Shown piece by piece: positions 53,403 to 62,528 of a DNA stretch of 64,000 nt; the stretch's first letter is position 1; every line of letters begins with the position of its first letter. The stretch comes from Pedobacter sp. FW305-3-2-15-E-R2A2. GTDB lineage: Bacteria > Bacteroidota > Bacteroidia > Sphingobacteriales > Sphingobacteriaceae. Made by a program: the position numbers and the translations under genes. Under the pieces are notes generated by a model. The model saw only the letters and a list, made by a program, of their open reading frames with translations. It ran no database searches and was not told the origin of the DNA. The stretch spans positions 3,410,001 through 3,474,000 of the forward strand of contig NZ_CP151803.1 of assembly GCF_038446955.1 (NCBI RefSeq), given 5' to 3'.

Positions 53403-54881
53403 TTGATTCAAATGAAAAAAAATATAGTCCTGATCCTATTGCTCATGTCGCTTTGCGTCACAGGTATAGTCGGACTACAGCTTTTTTGGAATTATCAGAA
53501 TTACCAAAATACAGTGAAAGCGTTTGATCATGATATTAACGAGGCATTGATTAAAGCCCTGGATAAAGAACGAGATCAGCGGCAAGAGCAGATCGTGAAA
53601 CGCTTCAAAGGCTGGTTGGCCGATACCTCCCTGATCACCATAACTGCAAACCGTAATAACCGGGACAGCGCCACTGTTTTTTACATCCAGGATACGCATC
53701 CCAAATTCAAGGGCGACAAAAACAGAAAGACCCAATTCGGCTTAGCCGATTTTAAGGAAAAACTGGATCACATTACCCCAAAGGCCAAAGCGAAGCTGAT
53801 CGAACACTTCGGAGAGAGGATCTTAAAACCAGACCTTAAAGAAGGAACGGTCTATTATTATACCCAAATGCTGGGCGATAGTCTGGAAAAGGTATTCAGC
53901 AGCAGTACCACGAATCCCGATAGGATTGCATTGTTGTTCAGACAGCAACTGGAGGCTAAAAATATTTATGCAGACTTTGTGCTGAATCCAGTCAGAAACG
54001 ACAATCTATACCTTACCAGACCGGTGAATACCAGTTTCCGCAAGCCTTATAAAAAGGAATTTGTTGATGCTGGATTTGAACATCAGAACCGCTACTTTTT
54101 TAAGGAGATTAAATGGGTCATCATTACCTCGCTACTCCTTATAGTCATCACCATTGGTTGTTTTGCTTATACCGTTAAAACATTGCTTTCCCAACATAAG
54201 CTGGCTGAACTTAAAGACGCTTTCATTAACAACATGACCCATGAGCTAAATACCCCCATTGCTTCCATCAAAATAACTGCCGAAGCCTTGCAGGCATTTA
54301 AGTATTCCCCTGATAAACAACACGAATACCTGAGTATCATTGCCCACCAGGCGGATAAGTTGAGTGAATTGACCAATCAAATATTAACGACTGAACAAGT
54401 GATGAATAATGTGTTGGTTAATAAGGAACGAGTAGGGGTTAACGAGTTGATTTCTAAAGCAATTGATGACCTAAGGGTGCAAATAGAATACCGTGAATCA
54501 TGTGTTGATTATATTCCTGCCACAACTGCAGCATACCTGAACGGAGACCCGGACAGCCTGGGTAAAGCCATTGTTAATCTGCTGGACAATGCCCTGAAAT
54601 ATAGCCTGGGCAGACCTGCGGTTGCCATTGCCGTAAGCACATCTTTAGATCATGTGGACATCAACATTTCTGATCATGGTATCGGAATTCCACAAGAATA
54701 TAACCGCTCAATATTCGAGCAGTTTTTTCGGGTGCCACAAGGCAACCTCCACGATGTGAAAGGCTTTGGACTTGGACTTAGCTATGTGAAAGAAGTGATA
54801 GAGCAGCACAACGGTAAAATATTCGTAAGTAAAAACTATCCCACAGGAAGTAGATTCACGATTAAACTGCCGTTGTACTAA
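53403..54881 (+). CDS. Sensor histidine kinase
   Basis: The 492-residue membrane kinase has two membrane segments (about residues 5-27 and 238-260) bracketing a periplasmic sensor region of about 210 residues. The HisKA motif NNMTHELNTPIASIKITAEA holds the phosphorylated His. The HATPase shows NLLDNALKYS, ISDHGIGIPQEYN and GFGLGLSYVKEV. The stop TAA shares its last A with the ATG of the response regulator, so they are translated together. A second start at 53412 is possible. Confidence 0.95.
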   Translation: MIQMKKNIVLILLLMSLCVTGIVGLQLFWNYQNYQNTVKAFDHDINEALIKALDKERDQRQEQIVKRFKGWLADTSLITITANRNNRDSATVFYIQDTHPKFKGDKNRKTQFGLADFKEKLDHITPKAKAKLIEHFGERILKPDLKEGTVYYYTQMLGDSLEKVFSSSTTNPDRIALLFRQQLEAKNIYADFVLNPVRNDNLYLTRPVNTSFRKPYKKEFVDAGFEHQNRYFFKEIKWVIITSLLLIVITIGCFAYTVKTLLSQHKLAELKDAFINNMTHELNTPIASIKITAEALQAFKYSPDKQHEYLSIIAHQADKLSELTNQILTTEQVMNNVLVNKERVGVNELISKAIDDLRVQIEYRESCVDYIPATTAAYLNGDPDSLGKAIVNLLDNALKYSLGRPAVAIAVSTSLDHVDINISDHGIGIPQEYNRSIFEQFFRVPQGNLHDVKGFGLGLSYVKEVIEQHNGKIFVSKNYPTGSRFTIKLPLY

Positions 54882-55564
54882 TGGAAAAGATTAAACTATT
54901 ATTGGTAGAAGATGAGCCATTTTTGGCCAAAGTGATCAAGGACAGTCTTGAGCAGCTTGGCTTTGATGTGTTACATGCCCCGGACGGAAAAAAGGCATTT
55001 AGCTTATTTCAGAATGAAAGCTGCAATCTTTGCATTGTAGATGTGATGTTACCGCATACCGATGGTTTTACGCTTGTCAGACAGATTCGTGCATTGGGAT
55101 CAGCTGTTCCTGTATTGTTTCTAACCTCGCGGACAGCAGTTAAAGATGTGATAGAAGGGTATGAGAGTGGCGGAAATGATTATTTAAAGAAACCCTTCAG
55201 TTTGGATGAACTTTTTTTAAGAGTAAACGAATTACTTAAAAGAACTTTAGCAAATCCGATCACGGGTACCACACCATTCGCAATCGGTGGATATCAATTT
55301 GTCTTTCATAAACAAACGTTGCATTTCGGGGCGACAGAATTCAGGCTTTCTCACCGGGAATGCCAATTGTTAAAGTTGCTCTATGACCATAGGAATGCAT
55401 TACTCGAAAGAAAACAAACCCTGAAAACTTTATGGGGTGACGATAACTTTTACAATACCCGTACCATGGATGTTTTTATCACTAAACTAAGAAAGCACCT
55501 GCAATTGGACCCCTCTGTGGAGATTTTAAATGTTCGTGGAATTGGCTATAAACTAATTTGCTGA
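54881..55564 (+). CDS. OmpR-family response regulator
   Basis: The 227-residue protein has a receiver domain with Asp in NLCIVDVMLPHTDG, Thr in VLFLTSRTAV and Lys in YLKKPFSLDELF. A C-terminal winged-helix DNA-binding domain follows (LSHRECQLLKLLYDHRNALL, NTRTMDVFITKLRKHLQ). It is the partner of the upstream kinase. Its end overlaps the convergent S41 peptidase gene by 12 bp. Confidence 0.96.
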   Translation: MEKIKLLLVEDEPFLAKVIKDSLEQLGFDVLHAPDGKKAFSLFQNESCNLCIVDVMLPHTDGFTLVRQIRALGSAVPVLFLTSRTAVKDVIEGYESGGNDYLKKPFSLDELFLRVNELLKRTLANPITGTTPFAIGGYQFVFHKQTLHFGATEFRLSHRECQLLKLLYDHRNALLERKQTLKTLWGDDNFYNTRTMDVFITKLRKHLQLDPSVEILNVRGIGYKLIC

Positions 55565-56959
55565 TAGTTTACGCACAGCAGCCTCAAATGCGGCATCACG
55601 GACCATTAAATTTTCCAGGTCTGCATTGCCTGCATAAACATGAGGTGCGATGCCTATGTTCTCCAGATTTTGGCCACTTGCGCTGGTAAATATTTCATTA
55701 GATAAGGTGAACTCCCAACCATTAGGTAGTTGCTTTGGTAAGGCATCTGAGAATATACCTTCCGTTTTACTACCGATACGCATGAAATGAGGAAGTGACA
55801 TGGTACCCATGGTGAAGGTTTCAGCAGCGCTGGCTGTGCGGTTGCTGGTCAATAAAACAACTGGACGCAGGTAGGTCGGGGAGACAGGCTTGGCAAAGAT
55901 CATCTGCTTTTTTGTGAGTCCTTTTTCCGTCCAGGCTTGTTTGCTAAACATCAATGTTTTTGCCTTAACAAAATGTTTCAGCAATTCCAGTGATACCAGG
56001 TCAAATCCTCCTCCGTTAAACCTCAGGTCAAGAATGATTCCCTTTGTGTTGCGCAATTCATAAAGTGCCTGGGCGATGATCTTGCCGGCCATAGCGGCCT
56101 CTTTCGCCTGCACATCAGGTTCCTTGAAAAGATAGCTTGTATACTGCTCCCAATAATCATTGCCTGTAACACTATCCGGAATCTTAAAATCAAGATAGCA
56201 TATCATGCCGTTAATCTGGATATAGCCCGTACTATCTTTCATTACACCCCAATTTATGATTCCTTTTCCGAGATTATCCCTGCCTGACATTGTGGGTTTC
56301 TTTATATTTTTATAGAGCACATGATCCCGGAGCTTTTTTAAAGAAGTACCGGCCGTTGAGGGTACCCCAGCTTCAGTTGAAGATGTTTTATTAAGTTCGT
56401 CTGGTATAGCGATAGCTGTGTGACCATCATTAATGTGCCCTGTCATTTCGGTCATTAATTGATGTAATTTAACACCTGTGGTTTGCTTGCTGATCTCAGC
56501 GCGTTTGCGTTTGTACAAACTATCCCAGTTAACGTGTCTTGTTTTGAAATAAGCATAATTCTCTCGAAAGGTGTGATAGAATACATCAAAATTGTAGCCT
56601 GGGTCCCGATTTAGACTTTGATCCACACGGCAACGGCCAGGCAAACCAGCTATTCGTGTTAACCGATACTCGGTTATACCACTGCTAATGATCAAAGTAT
56701 CTTGAGCTACCTGTTTAAATTGGCCTAGAAATCCCTTGTCCTGAAGTTTTACAGTTTCTTTGGGCACGCAACTGAATCTCGTGGTATCATAGACATTCAC
56801 AGAGGTTTTTGTTATGTCGATCATCTTTCCGTAACCCTCCATTTTCCAGGTTCCCTGTAATGAATAGGTGCTTTGTGGAGTTTGTTTGCAGGAAGAGAAG
56901 GTGAAAAATGCAACAATTGTCACAGCCATTTGTAGAGTAGCAGGTAATTTTATTTTCAT
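55553..56959 (-). CDS. S41-family peptidase lipoprotein
   Basis: The 468-residue protein has a lipoprotein signal peptide (lipobox FSSC, near residue 24). After an unclassified N-terminal domain, the tail-specific-protease (S41) domain runs from about residue 200 to 460. It includes KGIILDLRFNGGGFDLVSLE, and LLTSNRTASAAETFTMG with the likely nucleophile Ser. A classic PDZ domain is not obvious. It should act as a cell-envelope protease. The two-component system genes converge on it. Confidence 0.87.
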   Translation of the reverse strand: MKIKLPATLQMAVTIVAFFTFSSCKQTPQSTYSLQGTWKMEGYGKMIDITKTSVNVYDTTRFSCVPKETVKLQDKGFLGQFKQVAQDTLIISSGITEYRLTRIAGLPGRCRVDQSLNRDPGYNFDVFYHTFRENYAYFKTRHVNWDSLYKRKRAEISKQTTGVKLHQLMTEMTGHINDGHTAIAIPDELNKTSSTEAGVPSTAGTSLKKLRDHVLYKNIKKPTMSGRDNLGKGIINWGVMKDSTGYIQINGMICYLDFKIPDSVTGNDYWEQYTSYLFKEPDVQAKEAAMAGKIIAQALYELRNTKGIILDLRFNGGGFDLVSLELLKHFVKAKTLMFSKQAWTEKGLTKKQMIFAKPVSPTYLRPVVLLTSNRTASAAETFTMGTMSLPHFMRIGSKTEGIFSDALPKQLPNGWEFTLSNEIFTSASGQNLENIGIAPHVYAGNADLENLMVRDAAFEAAVRKLSAN

Positions 56960-57025
56960 ATCTAAAGGTACCCGCTACTGCATTTGCTAAGCGTTAAATA
57001 GTGTTAAAAACTTAGTGAGGTAATT

Positions 57026-57352
57026 TCAGGGATTGGTTCTGCTTCTTTCGTCCTCATTTCCAAAATTTCTGTTTTTAGATTTTAAATTAACATTTCCGAA
57101 TTTATAGCTCAAAGCAACCCTAAAACCTCTTGTATCTCTATAATTTTTAACATTAGCATTCAGCAAATCTTCACCCGTAATGGTAATCGAAAGGCTTTTT
57201 TTGAAAGTTAAAAATTTCATTGAAGCATCCTGGTAACGTCCCGGTATTTACATCCAGTAGTTTAATCCCAGAAACATCGACTTTGACTGGTTTAGCGTAA
57301 AATCATTATTTGTATAGAAATAGCCATTGCCGCTATCAATTGATCGTATGAG
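57026..57352 (-). pseudogene. Remnant 3' end of an outer-membrane beta-barrel receptor gene
   Basis: One minus-strand frame reads IDSGNGYFYTNNDFTLNQSK, LGLNYWM, a TAA stop at 57248-57250, then PGRYQDASMKFLTF and GFRVALSYKFGN with an RSRTNP tail. This looks like the last strands of a Bacteroidota beta-barrel (outer-membrane protein family 3) or TonB-linked receptor. The in-frame stop and the missing first several hundred codons make it a remnant. The 64-codon ORF that remains (57026-57220) is part of it. Confidence 0.5.
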
Positions 57353-57456
57353 TGCCGTTTTCGATTTACGTTTTGATAATTGATTGATAATTCTGAAGAA
57401 TGTTATGCTACAACCTGGATCGGTTAAATTTCAAAGAATTGCAACTCCATAAAAGA

Positions 57457-57489
57457 AAAACCCTGCTAACATGATGTTAGCAGGGTTTT
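57457..57489. terminator. Bidirectional terminator behind tRNA remnant
   Basis: AAAACCCTGCTAAC pairs with GTTAGCAGGGTTTT, a perfect 14-bp stem with a 5-nt loop, with A and T runs on both sides. It lies 20 bp beyond the tRNA-like 3' end on the minus strand, where a tRNA terminator belongs. Confidence 0.85.
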
Positions 57490-57509
57490 ATACGTTTTGA
57501 TTCTAAATC

Positions 57510-57537
57510 TGGTCATCCCGCTGCGATTCGAACCTAG
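57510..57537 (-). pseudogene. tRNA 3'-end remnant (T-arm, acceptor, CCA)
   Basis: The minus strand reads CTAGG-TTCGAAT-CGCAG, then CGGGATG, A and CCA: a T-stem, T-loop, T-stem, acceptor strand, discriminator and CCA in the right order and lengths. The T-stem has two mismatches, and no D- or anticodon arm follows upstream. It could be the scar left by an integrative element, because integrases often use tRNA 3' ends as attachment sites, or simply a decayed gene. Confidence 0.5.
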
Positions 57538-58032
57538 TTCAAATATCAGTGATTCAACAGTATGTGGATGGTTTTGAAATTCGACTCCCCGAATAACGCA
57601 CCTTTTTTTTTAATGCTTTTTAGCTGCAAATGCTATGCGTAAATATAATATTTATTCTTTAATTGTTAGGCAAAATTATTATTGAAGTATAATATAATGA
57701 TTAGCCCCTGACTAAGGACACTGGACTGGAGGTGATTTGTTGTTTTTCTGATTACATTTAGCAACTATGAATCCTTAACTCTTTTTTTTGTCGTCTGCTT
57801 GAAAATCTTGGTTAGGCTAGAACTAACAAAGGGGAAACTCAGGCATCTTGACTTTTGGGATCTAGGCAATCTTTAAGCTGATTTAAGTTTAAAATAAATT
57901 TGTGAGGTCGTTTTAAAATAATCATATTTATTTAACCTTTGGCGATACATAAAAAAAAGGTTCAGGAAACAGGCAGATGAAGTATTGGGATGTTTATCGC
58001 CAGAGATCATGGATTTAAATTAACTGCGCTCG
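57538..58032. other. 495-bp region without a gene
   Basis: I see no ORF, repeat or RNA gene that I can support. It must contain the promoter of the RHS gene at 58033, but no sequence clearly fits TAnnTTTG. It is AT-rich and separates the tRNA remnant from the RHS gene. Confidence 0.5.
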
Positions 58033-61000
58033 ATGAAAACACCCCTATGTTTACACCACACTACCTTTGCTTCTAGCTTCGTTATAGCCTTTAGCTTTCT
58101 TTCTCCTGTCAATTGTTTTGCCCAGCTTACGCTGAATCAGCCCAATACTACAGGAACATTCAGAGACGCCAAAAGCATCACCTTACTGCCCGGCTTTAGT
58201 ACCACTGGCAATTTTCAGGCACTCATCCAGGCTGCGCCTGCTCTGCCAATGATACAGAACCCAAGCGCTAACCAGAATTACATTATTGAAAACAGGATAA
58301 AGACTGCGGGTATTACCACAGCTTCGCAGATCCAGGGACTCTCTGCAGATCAGCTGCAACAAACAGTCACCTATTTTGACGGGCTGGGAAGGCCTATTCA
58401 GAATGTGCGAACACAAGCCGCCCCCGGTTTTCAGGATATTGTTACTCCGATACTTTACGATCCCTTCGGGCGAATTGATAAGAATTATCTCTCTTATGCC
58501 GGTACTGGGACAGGGGATGGCAGCTTTAAAACAGGAGCCTTAACTGAGGTTACAGCGTTTTACAATCCAACAGGTGGAACTGAGTCTCAGCTTCCGGGTG
58601 GCATACCGCGCATTCCAACCCCGTTTTCGCAAACTATTTTTGAATCCTCACCATTGAATAGAGTACTGGAACGGGGAGCGCCGGGCAATAGCTGGCAACC
58701 GGCAACAGTTAGGACAACTGGGCTAAATGCTACGGGTAAAACGGTTCTTTCAGAGTTTTCCAGCAATACGGATCAGAATGGTATCAGAAGAGTAAAACTT
58801 TACCGCGCTGATATTGCAGCTGTAGGCAGCTATGAACGAAACCTCGTTGACGGGGGATGGTATAGCCCCAATCAATTGTATGTGAACATTACGAAGGATG
58901 AAGATTGGGTGCCAGCAGATGGCCGGAGTGGGACGCGAGAAGTGTATACCGACAAGGAAGGCAAGATCGTATTGAGACGCTTCTTTAATGGCTCAGAAAT
59001 ATTGTCTACTTATTATGTTTATGACGACCTTGGTAACCTAAGCTTTGTGATCCCCTCAATAGCTGAACCGGATAATGGTGGTATCAGTCCAGCCAAACTA
59101 AACGATTATTGTTATCAGTATTACTATGATGGCAGAAAGAGGCTGATCGAAAAGAAAATACCTGGAAAAGCATGGGAATATCTGGTTTATAATAACCTTG
59201 ACCAGGTGGTAATGACCCAGGATGGCAGACAAAGAGCCAAATCCCCGCAACAGTGGACGATCAATAAATATGACGCTTTCGGGCGAACTGTAATTTCGGG
59301 CCTTTACGATCATACCGGCAGTGCGGTGGGATCTAATATCCGCCAGTCCATGCAGGATAATGTTAATACACAATCCGTATTGTGGGAAAGTAGGGTCAGT
59401 TCAGGCAGCGGCTATACCAATGTGACCTGGCCGTCCAGCTGGGGTACTACCTTGTCTGTAAACTATTTTGATGATTATAATATTCCAGGCATCCCTTCTG
59501 TTTATCTGGACGCCTCTGCCAGTACCCGTACCAAGACTTTATTGACTGCCAGCCTCATCAAGATCCTGGATGGTACAATGGGATCCGGCAATATGCTGTG
59601 GACTGTCAGTCATTATGATGATGAAGCCAGGATTACAAAGATCTTTAAACAACATTATAAAGATGGCGTTTTGTCGGCAGGTAATTATGATGAAGTAGCT
59701 AATACGTATGATTTTACGGGCCAGATCCTGACCACAAACAGGAAGCATTTCGCCGGTGGCAGTCAGCAGATGCGGATTTCCGAAGAATTTATCTATGACC
59801 ATGCAGGTAGAAAGAAAGAAACCTGGCAGAGCATTAATGGTGTCAATAGGACACTACTGAGCAGTAATACTTATAATGCGGTCGGCCAGCAGGTGCAGGT
59901 GGGCCTGCATTCTACCGACGGGAATAATTTTGCACAAACAGTCACACAGCAGTACAATGAACGGGGCTGGATGATCAATGCTGATGCGCCCCTTTTTGCA
60001 ATGGAGTTACAATATAACAGCGGAGGGAATCCTCAGTATAATGGTAATATTTCAGGACAAAAATGGGGAATACCCGGAAATAAGGACAAAAGTTATAGTT
60101 ACATTTATGATAAGCTCAACCGGCTGAGCGCCGGGCTGAGCAGCGAAAATTATGACGAACAGCTTACCTATGATAAGGCTGGAAATATCCTGAGCCTTCA
60201 GCGAAAACGTCCTGGAAGTGGGTTGGTAGATCAATTGTCGTATGGATACAGTAGCAGCAATGTGTTACGTACCGTCACCGATGCTGTTACAGGCGACACT
60301 CATCCTCTTTTTCAATTGCCGGCAATGACATCATATAATTATGACGAAAACGGCAATATGACCAGCCGTACCAATGCAGGCAACACCAGCCGAGATATTA
60401 CCCTTAGCTATAACCTGATGAATCTGCCCTACCAGGTGGCGGGCACTCATTCTGCAACCTATGTTTATGATGCTGCCGGGCGTAAGCTAAGAACTGTTTC
60501 AGCAGGTACCGCCCTTGACTACATAGATGGGATACAGTATGTAGGCGGAACACTGCGGTCTATTGATCATGAGTATGGTAGGGTCGTGCCCAATGGTAGC
60601 ACCTATAGTTACGAATATACCCTGAGCGATCATCTGGGTAATTCACGGCTGAGTTTTGATATTTACAATGGCGTTGCAAGGAAGATTCAGCAGGATGATT
60701 ACTACCCCTTCGGATTACCGATCAGCAGGTACGCCTCAGGAACAAGCAATAAAAAGCTATTCAATGGCAAAGAGTTGCAAGATGGTACGGAATTGTATGA
60801 TTATGGAGCCCGTTTTTACGACCCGGTGATAGGTAGATGGAATGTGATTGACCCGAAAGCGGAACAAGACAGGGGCTGGTCCCCGTACAATTATGCCAGA
60901 AATAATTCCATAAGATTTATAGATCCTGATGGGATGCAATGGGACGATCCCAAAAAGGATCAGGCCATTGCCGACAGGCTACAGGCACAGATTAACAAAA

Positions 61001-61572
61001 GACTTGCCTCAGAGAACAAAGACCTGAGCAAAGCAAATGATAAGGTATCAAAAATAAAAAGCGAGATATCAGCAAAGGGAACTTCGGAAGGAAGGGAGAA
61101 AAGTCTGGCAAAGGCAGAAGCAGCTGTTGGTTCGATTAACGATAATATAGCGAACTTAAATAGTTCATCTGCGGAATTAACAGAAATGGGCAGTAAAGAT
61201 GTAGAGCAAAAATTCACCTTCAACGAGATCTCCGGTGGAGAGGTTGGTGGTACTGAAAAAAAGGGAGGGGTTATTACAATGGGCATAGTTGGTGATGCCA
61301 ACGGTATACATGAGGCTACGCATGGTTTCCAGATGTATAAGGGCACCATAGCCAATAATATATTAGACCGGGAGATTTTACCCTATCAACGTCAGTTTTC
61401 CTTTGATGCTTCATCGGTAAAAAATAATGTTCCTTCTTCTTTTGGCGGAGTTAACGGACTTGGAGATATTACCAGAAACTGGGTGTCCGGTATCCATACC
61501 AGTGCAGGCGTTTATATTTATGCCCCGAATTTATCGCTTAGTGATCTTAAAGAGTTCTGGAAAAAAAATTAA
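58033..61572 (+). CDS. Secreted RHS protein with HEXXH-motif tip
   Basis: The protein has 1179 residues. A signal peptide (about residues 1-32, ending NCFAQ) is followed by a DUF6443-type N-terminal domain (LQQTVTYFDGLGRPIQNV) and YD/RHS repeats (YDNLDQVV-type units, TYDKAGNI, SYNYDENGNMTSRT). The RHS core ends with [20 protein letters not shown] and DPDGM (residues 964-968). The tip of about 211 residues after it is charged and helical, then carries GIHEATHGFQ, an HExxH zinc-protease-like site at His1093, Glu1094 and His1097. RHS shells encapsulate toxic tips, so a metallopeptidase toxin is likely. The other zinc ligand is not identified. Confidence 0.85.
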   Translation: MKTPLCLHHTTFASSFVIAFSFLSPVNCFAQLTLNQPNTTGTFRDAKSITLLPGFSTTGNFQALIQAAPALPMIQNPSANQNYIIENRIKTAGITTASQIQGLSADQLQQTVTYFDGLGRPIQNVRTQAAPGFQDIVTPILYDPFGRIDKNYLSYAGTGTGDGSFKTGALTEVTAFYNPTGGTESQLPGGIPRIPTPFSQTIFESSPLNRVLERGAPGNSWQPATVRTTGLNATGKTVLSEFSSNTDQNGIRRVKLYRADIAAVGSYERNLVDGGWYSPNQLYVNITKDEDWVPADGRSGTREVYTDKEGKIVLRRFFNGSEILSTYYVYDDLGNLSFVIPSIAEPDNGGISPAKLNDYCYQYYYDGRKRLIEKKIPGKAWEYLVYNNLDQVVMTQDGRQRAKSPQQWTINKYDAFGRTVISGLYDHTGSAVGSNIRQSMQDNVNTQSVLWESRVSSGSGYTNVTWPSSWGTTLSVNYFDDYNIPGIPSVYLDASASTRTKTLLTASLIKILDGTMGSGNMLWTVSHYDDEARITKIFKQHYKDGVLSAGNYDEVANTYDFTGQILTTNRKHFAGGSQQMRISEEFIYDHAGRKKETWQSINGVNRTLLSSNTYNAVGQQVQVGLHSTDGNNFAQTVTQQYNERGWMINADAPLFAMELQYNSGGNPQYNGNISGQKWGIPGNKDKSYSYIYDKLNRLSAGLSSENYDEQLTYDKAGNILSLQRKRPGSGLVDQLSYGYSSSNVLRTVTDAVTGDTHPLFQLPAMTSYNYDENGNMTSRTNAGNTSRDITLSYNLMNLPYQVAGTHSATYVYDAAGRKLRTVSAGTALDYIDGIQYVGGTLRSIDHEYGRVVPNGSTYSYEYTLSDHLGNSRLSFDIYNGVARKIQQDDYYPFGLPISRYASGTSNKKLFNGKELQDGTELYDYGARFYDPVIGRWNVIDPKAEQDRGWSPYNYARNNSIRFIDPDGMQWDDPKKDQAIADRLQAQINKRLASENKDLSKANDKVSKIKSEISAKGTSEGREKSLAKAEAAVGSINDNIANLNSSSAELTEMGSKDVEQKFTFNEISGGEVGGTEKKGGVITMGIVGDANGIHEATHGFQMYKGTIANNILDREILPYQRQFSFDASSVKNNVPSSFGGVNGLGDITRNWVSGIHTSAGVYIYAPNLSLSDLKEFWKKN

Positions 61573-61577
61573 AACTT

Positions 61578-62267
61578 ATGAAAATATACTTTGTTCTTGG
61601 TATCGGACTACTGTTAAGTAGTTGTTCTGTTAATAGAGAGGTGGTTGGTAAATACGCTTCACAGAAAAATCCCAATATTTTCGAGTTTAATTCTGATTCA
61701 ACATTTAAGTATGAATTTAGAGAGTTTCATTTATACCAATATGCCACAGGCCGATGGAAAAAAACAAGCCAAAATACTCTTGTATTGAATAGCACCGTAA
61801 GTAGCGCTACAATACCTGTGAAAATTAGTAAACTAGACGATGTAGACCTGAATAGAACCAAGATGACAATCGATCTACGGATATCTGATGGTATGGACTT
61901 GTCGAATTATAAATGTAAGGTGTTTGTTAACAAAACTTTGTTTCGGATAACAAGATGTGATTCGCTTAAATTTATTGAGATAAAATCTGGCATTCAACAG
62001 CTCTCTTTTCAATTTACCAAAGAACCTATTGTTATCACTTCAAATCTAATATCCTTGCCCCTGAGTACAGAAATAATAAGCAATCCACCATCAAATTTTG
62101 CAGTCAATTTGACTTTTAATGACACTCTTTTTTCTTACAGGGTATTTAAAGATGAGGTAGTTAAGTTTAGACCAAACAGAATTGAAATCTTTAACCCGCA
62201 TTTGAAACAATGGGGACATATCTATAAAGTGCCTGATTCGTCCAATATCTTTCTCCGCCTTAAATAA
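61578..62267 (+). CDS. Putative immunity lipoprotein
   Basis: The 229-residue protein is unlike other lipoproteins in this window. The signal peptide (YFVLGIGLLLSSC) has lipobox LSSC near residue 16. The mature part is beta-rich (VVGKYASQKNPNIFEFNSD, YRVFKDEVVKFRPNRIEIFN). It begins 5 bp after the RHS stop and is AT-rich compared with its partner, the usual mark of an immunity gene gained with the tip. A lipidated periplasmic protein would protect against a toxin acting in the envelope. I recognise no named family. Confidence 0.6.
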   Translation: MKIYFVLGIGLLLSSCSVNREVVGKYASQKNPNIFEFNSDSTFKYEFREFHLYQYATGRWKKTSQNTLVLNSTVSSATIPVKISKLDDVDLNRTKMTIDLRISDGMDLSNYKCKVFVNKTLFRITRCDSLKFIEIKSGIQQLSFQFTKEPIVITSNLISLPLSTEIISNPPSNFAVNLTFNDTLFSYRVFKDEVVKFRPNRIEIFNPHLKQWGHIYKVPDSSNIFLRLK

Positions 62268-62528
62268 ACCGTTAACGTATATTTGAAGTTTTGAAACAAA
62301 ACCAGGTGCCAACTCCACCGTTTAATTGGAGCGGTTTAGGGGAGTCTATTGTGAACGCTGTCAAGTTTATGATGCCTTGAAAGTAGCGCTTCCTAAAAAA
62401 AGATAATTATGTTGAAAAAAAGTCTTTTTGATTTATTGGATAGGTACGTCTATTTTTTAAGGTATTAATGTGTTTGAGCGCTTAATTGATCTTTCATTAT
62501 TTTATAAATCCAATGGATATTAAATTTC

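Noticed and set aside
57026..57220. 64-residue ORF as an independent gene
   Set aside because: Its sequence continues upstream across an in-frame stop as a beta-barrel receptor end, so it is treated as a remnant.
62268..62528. Possible 19-codon ORF and regulatory RNA in the gap before the HNH-like gene
   Set aside because: The peptide has no distinctive features and I see no convincing stem-loop; the gap is simply AT-rich.
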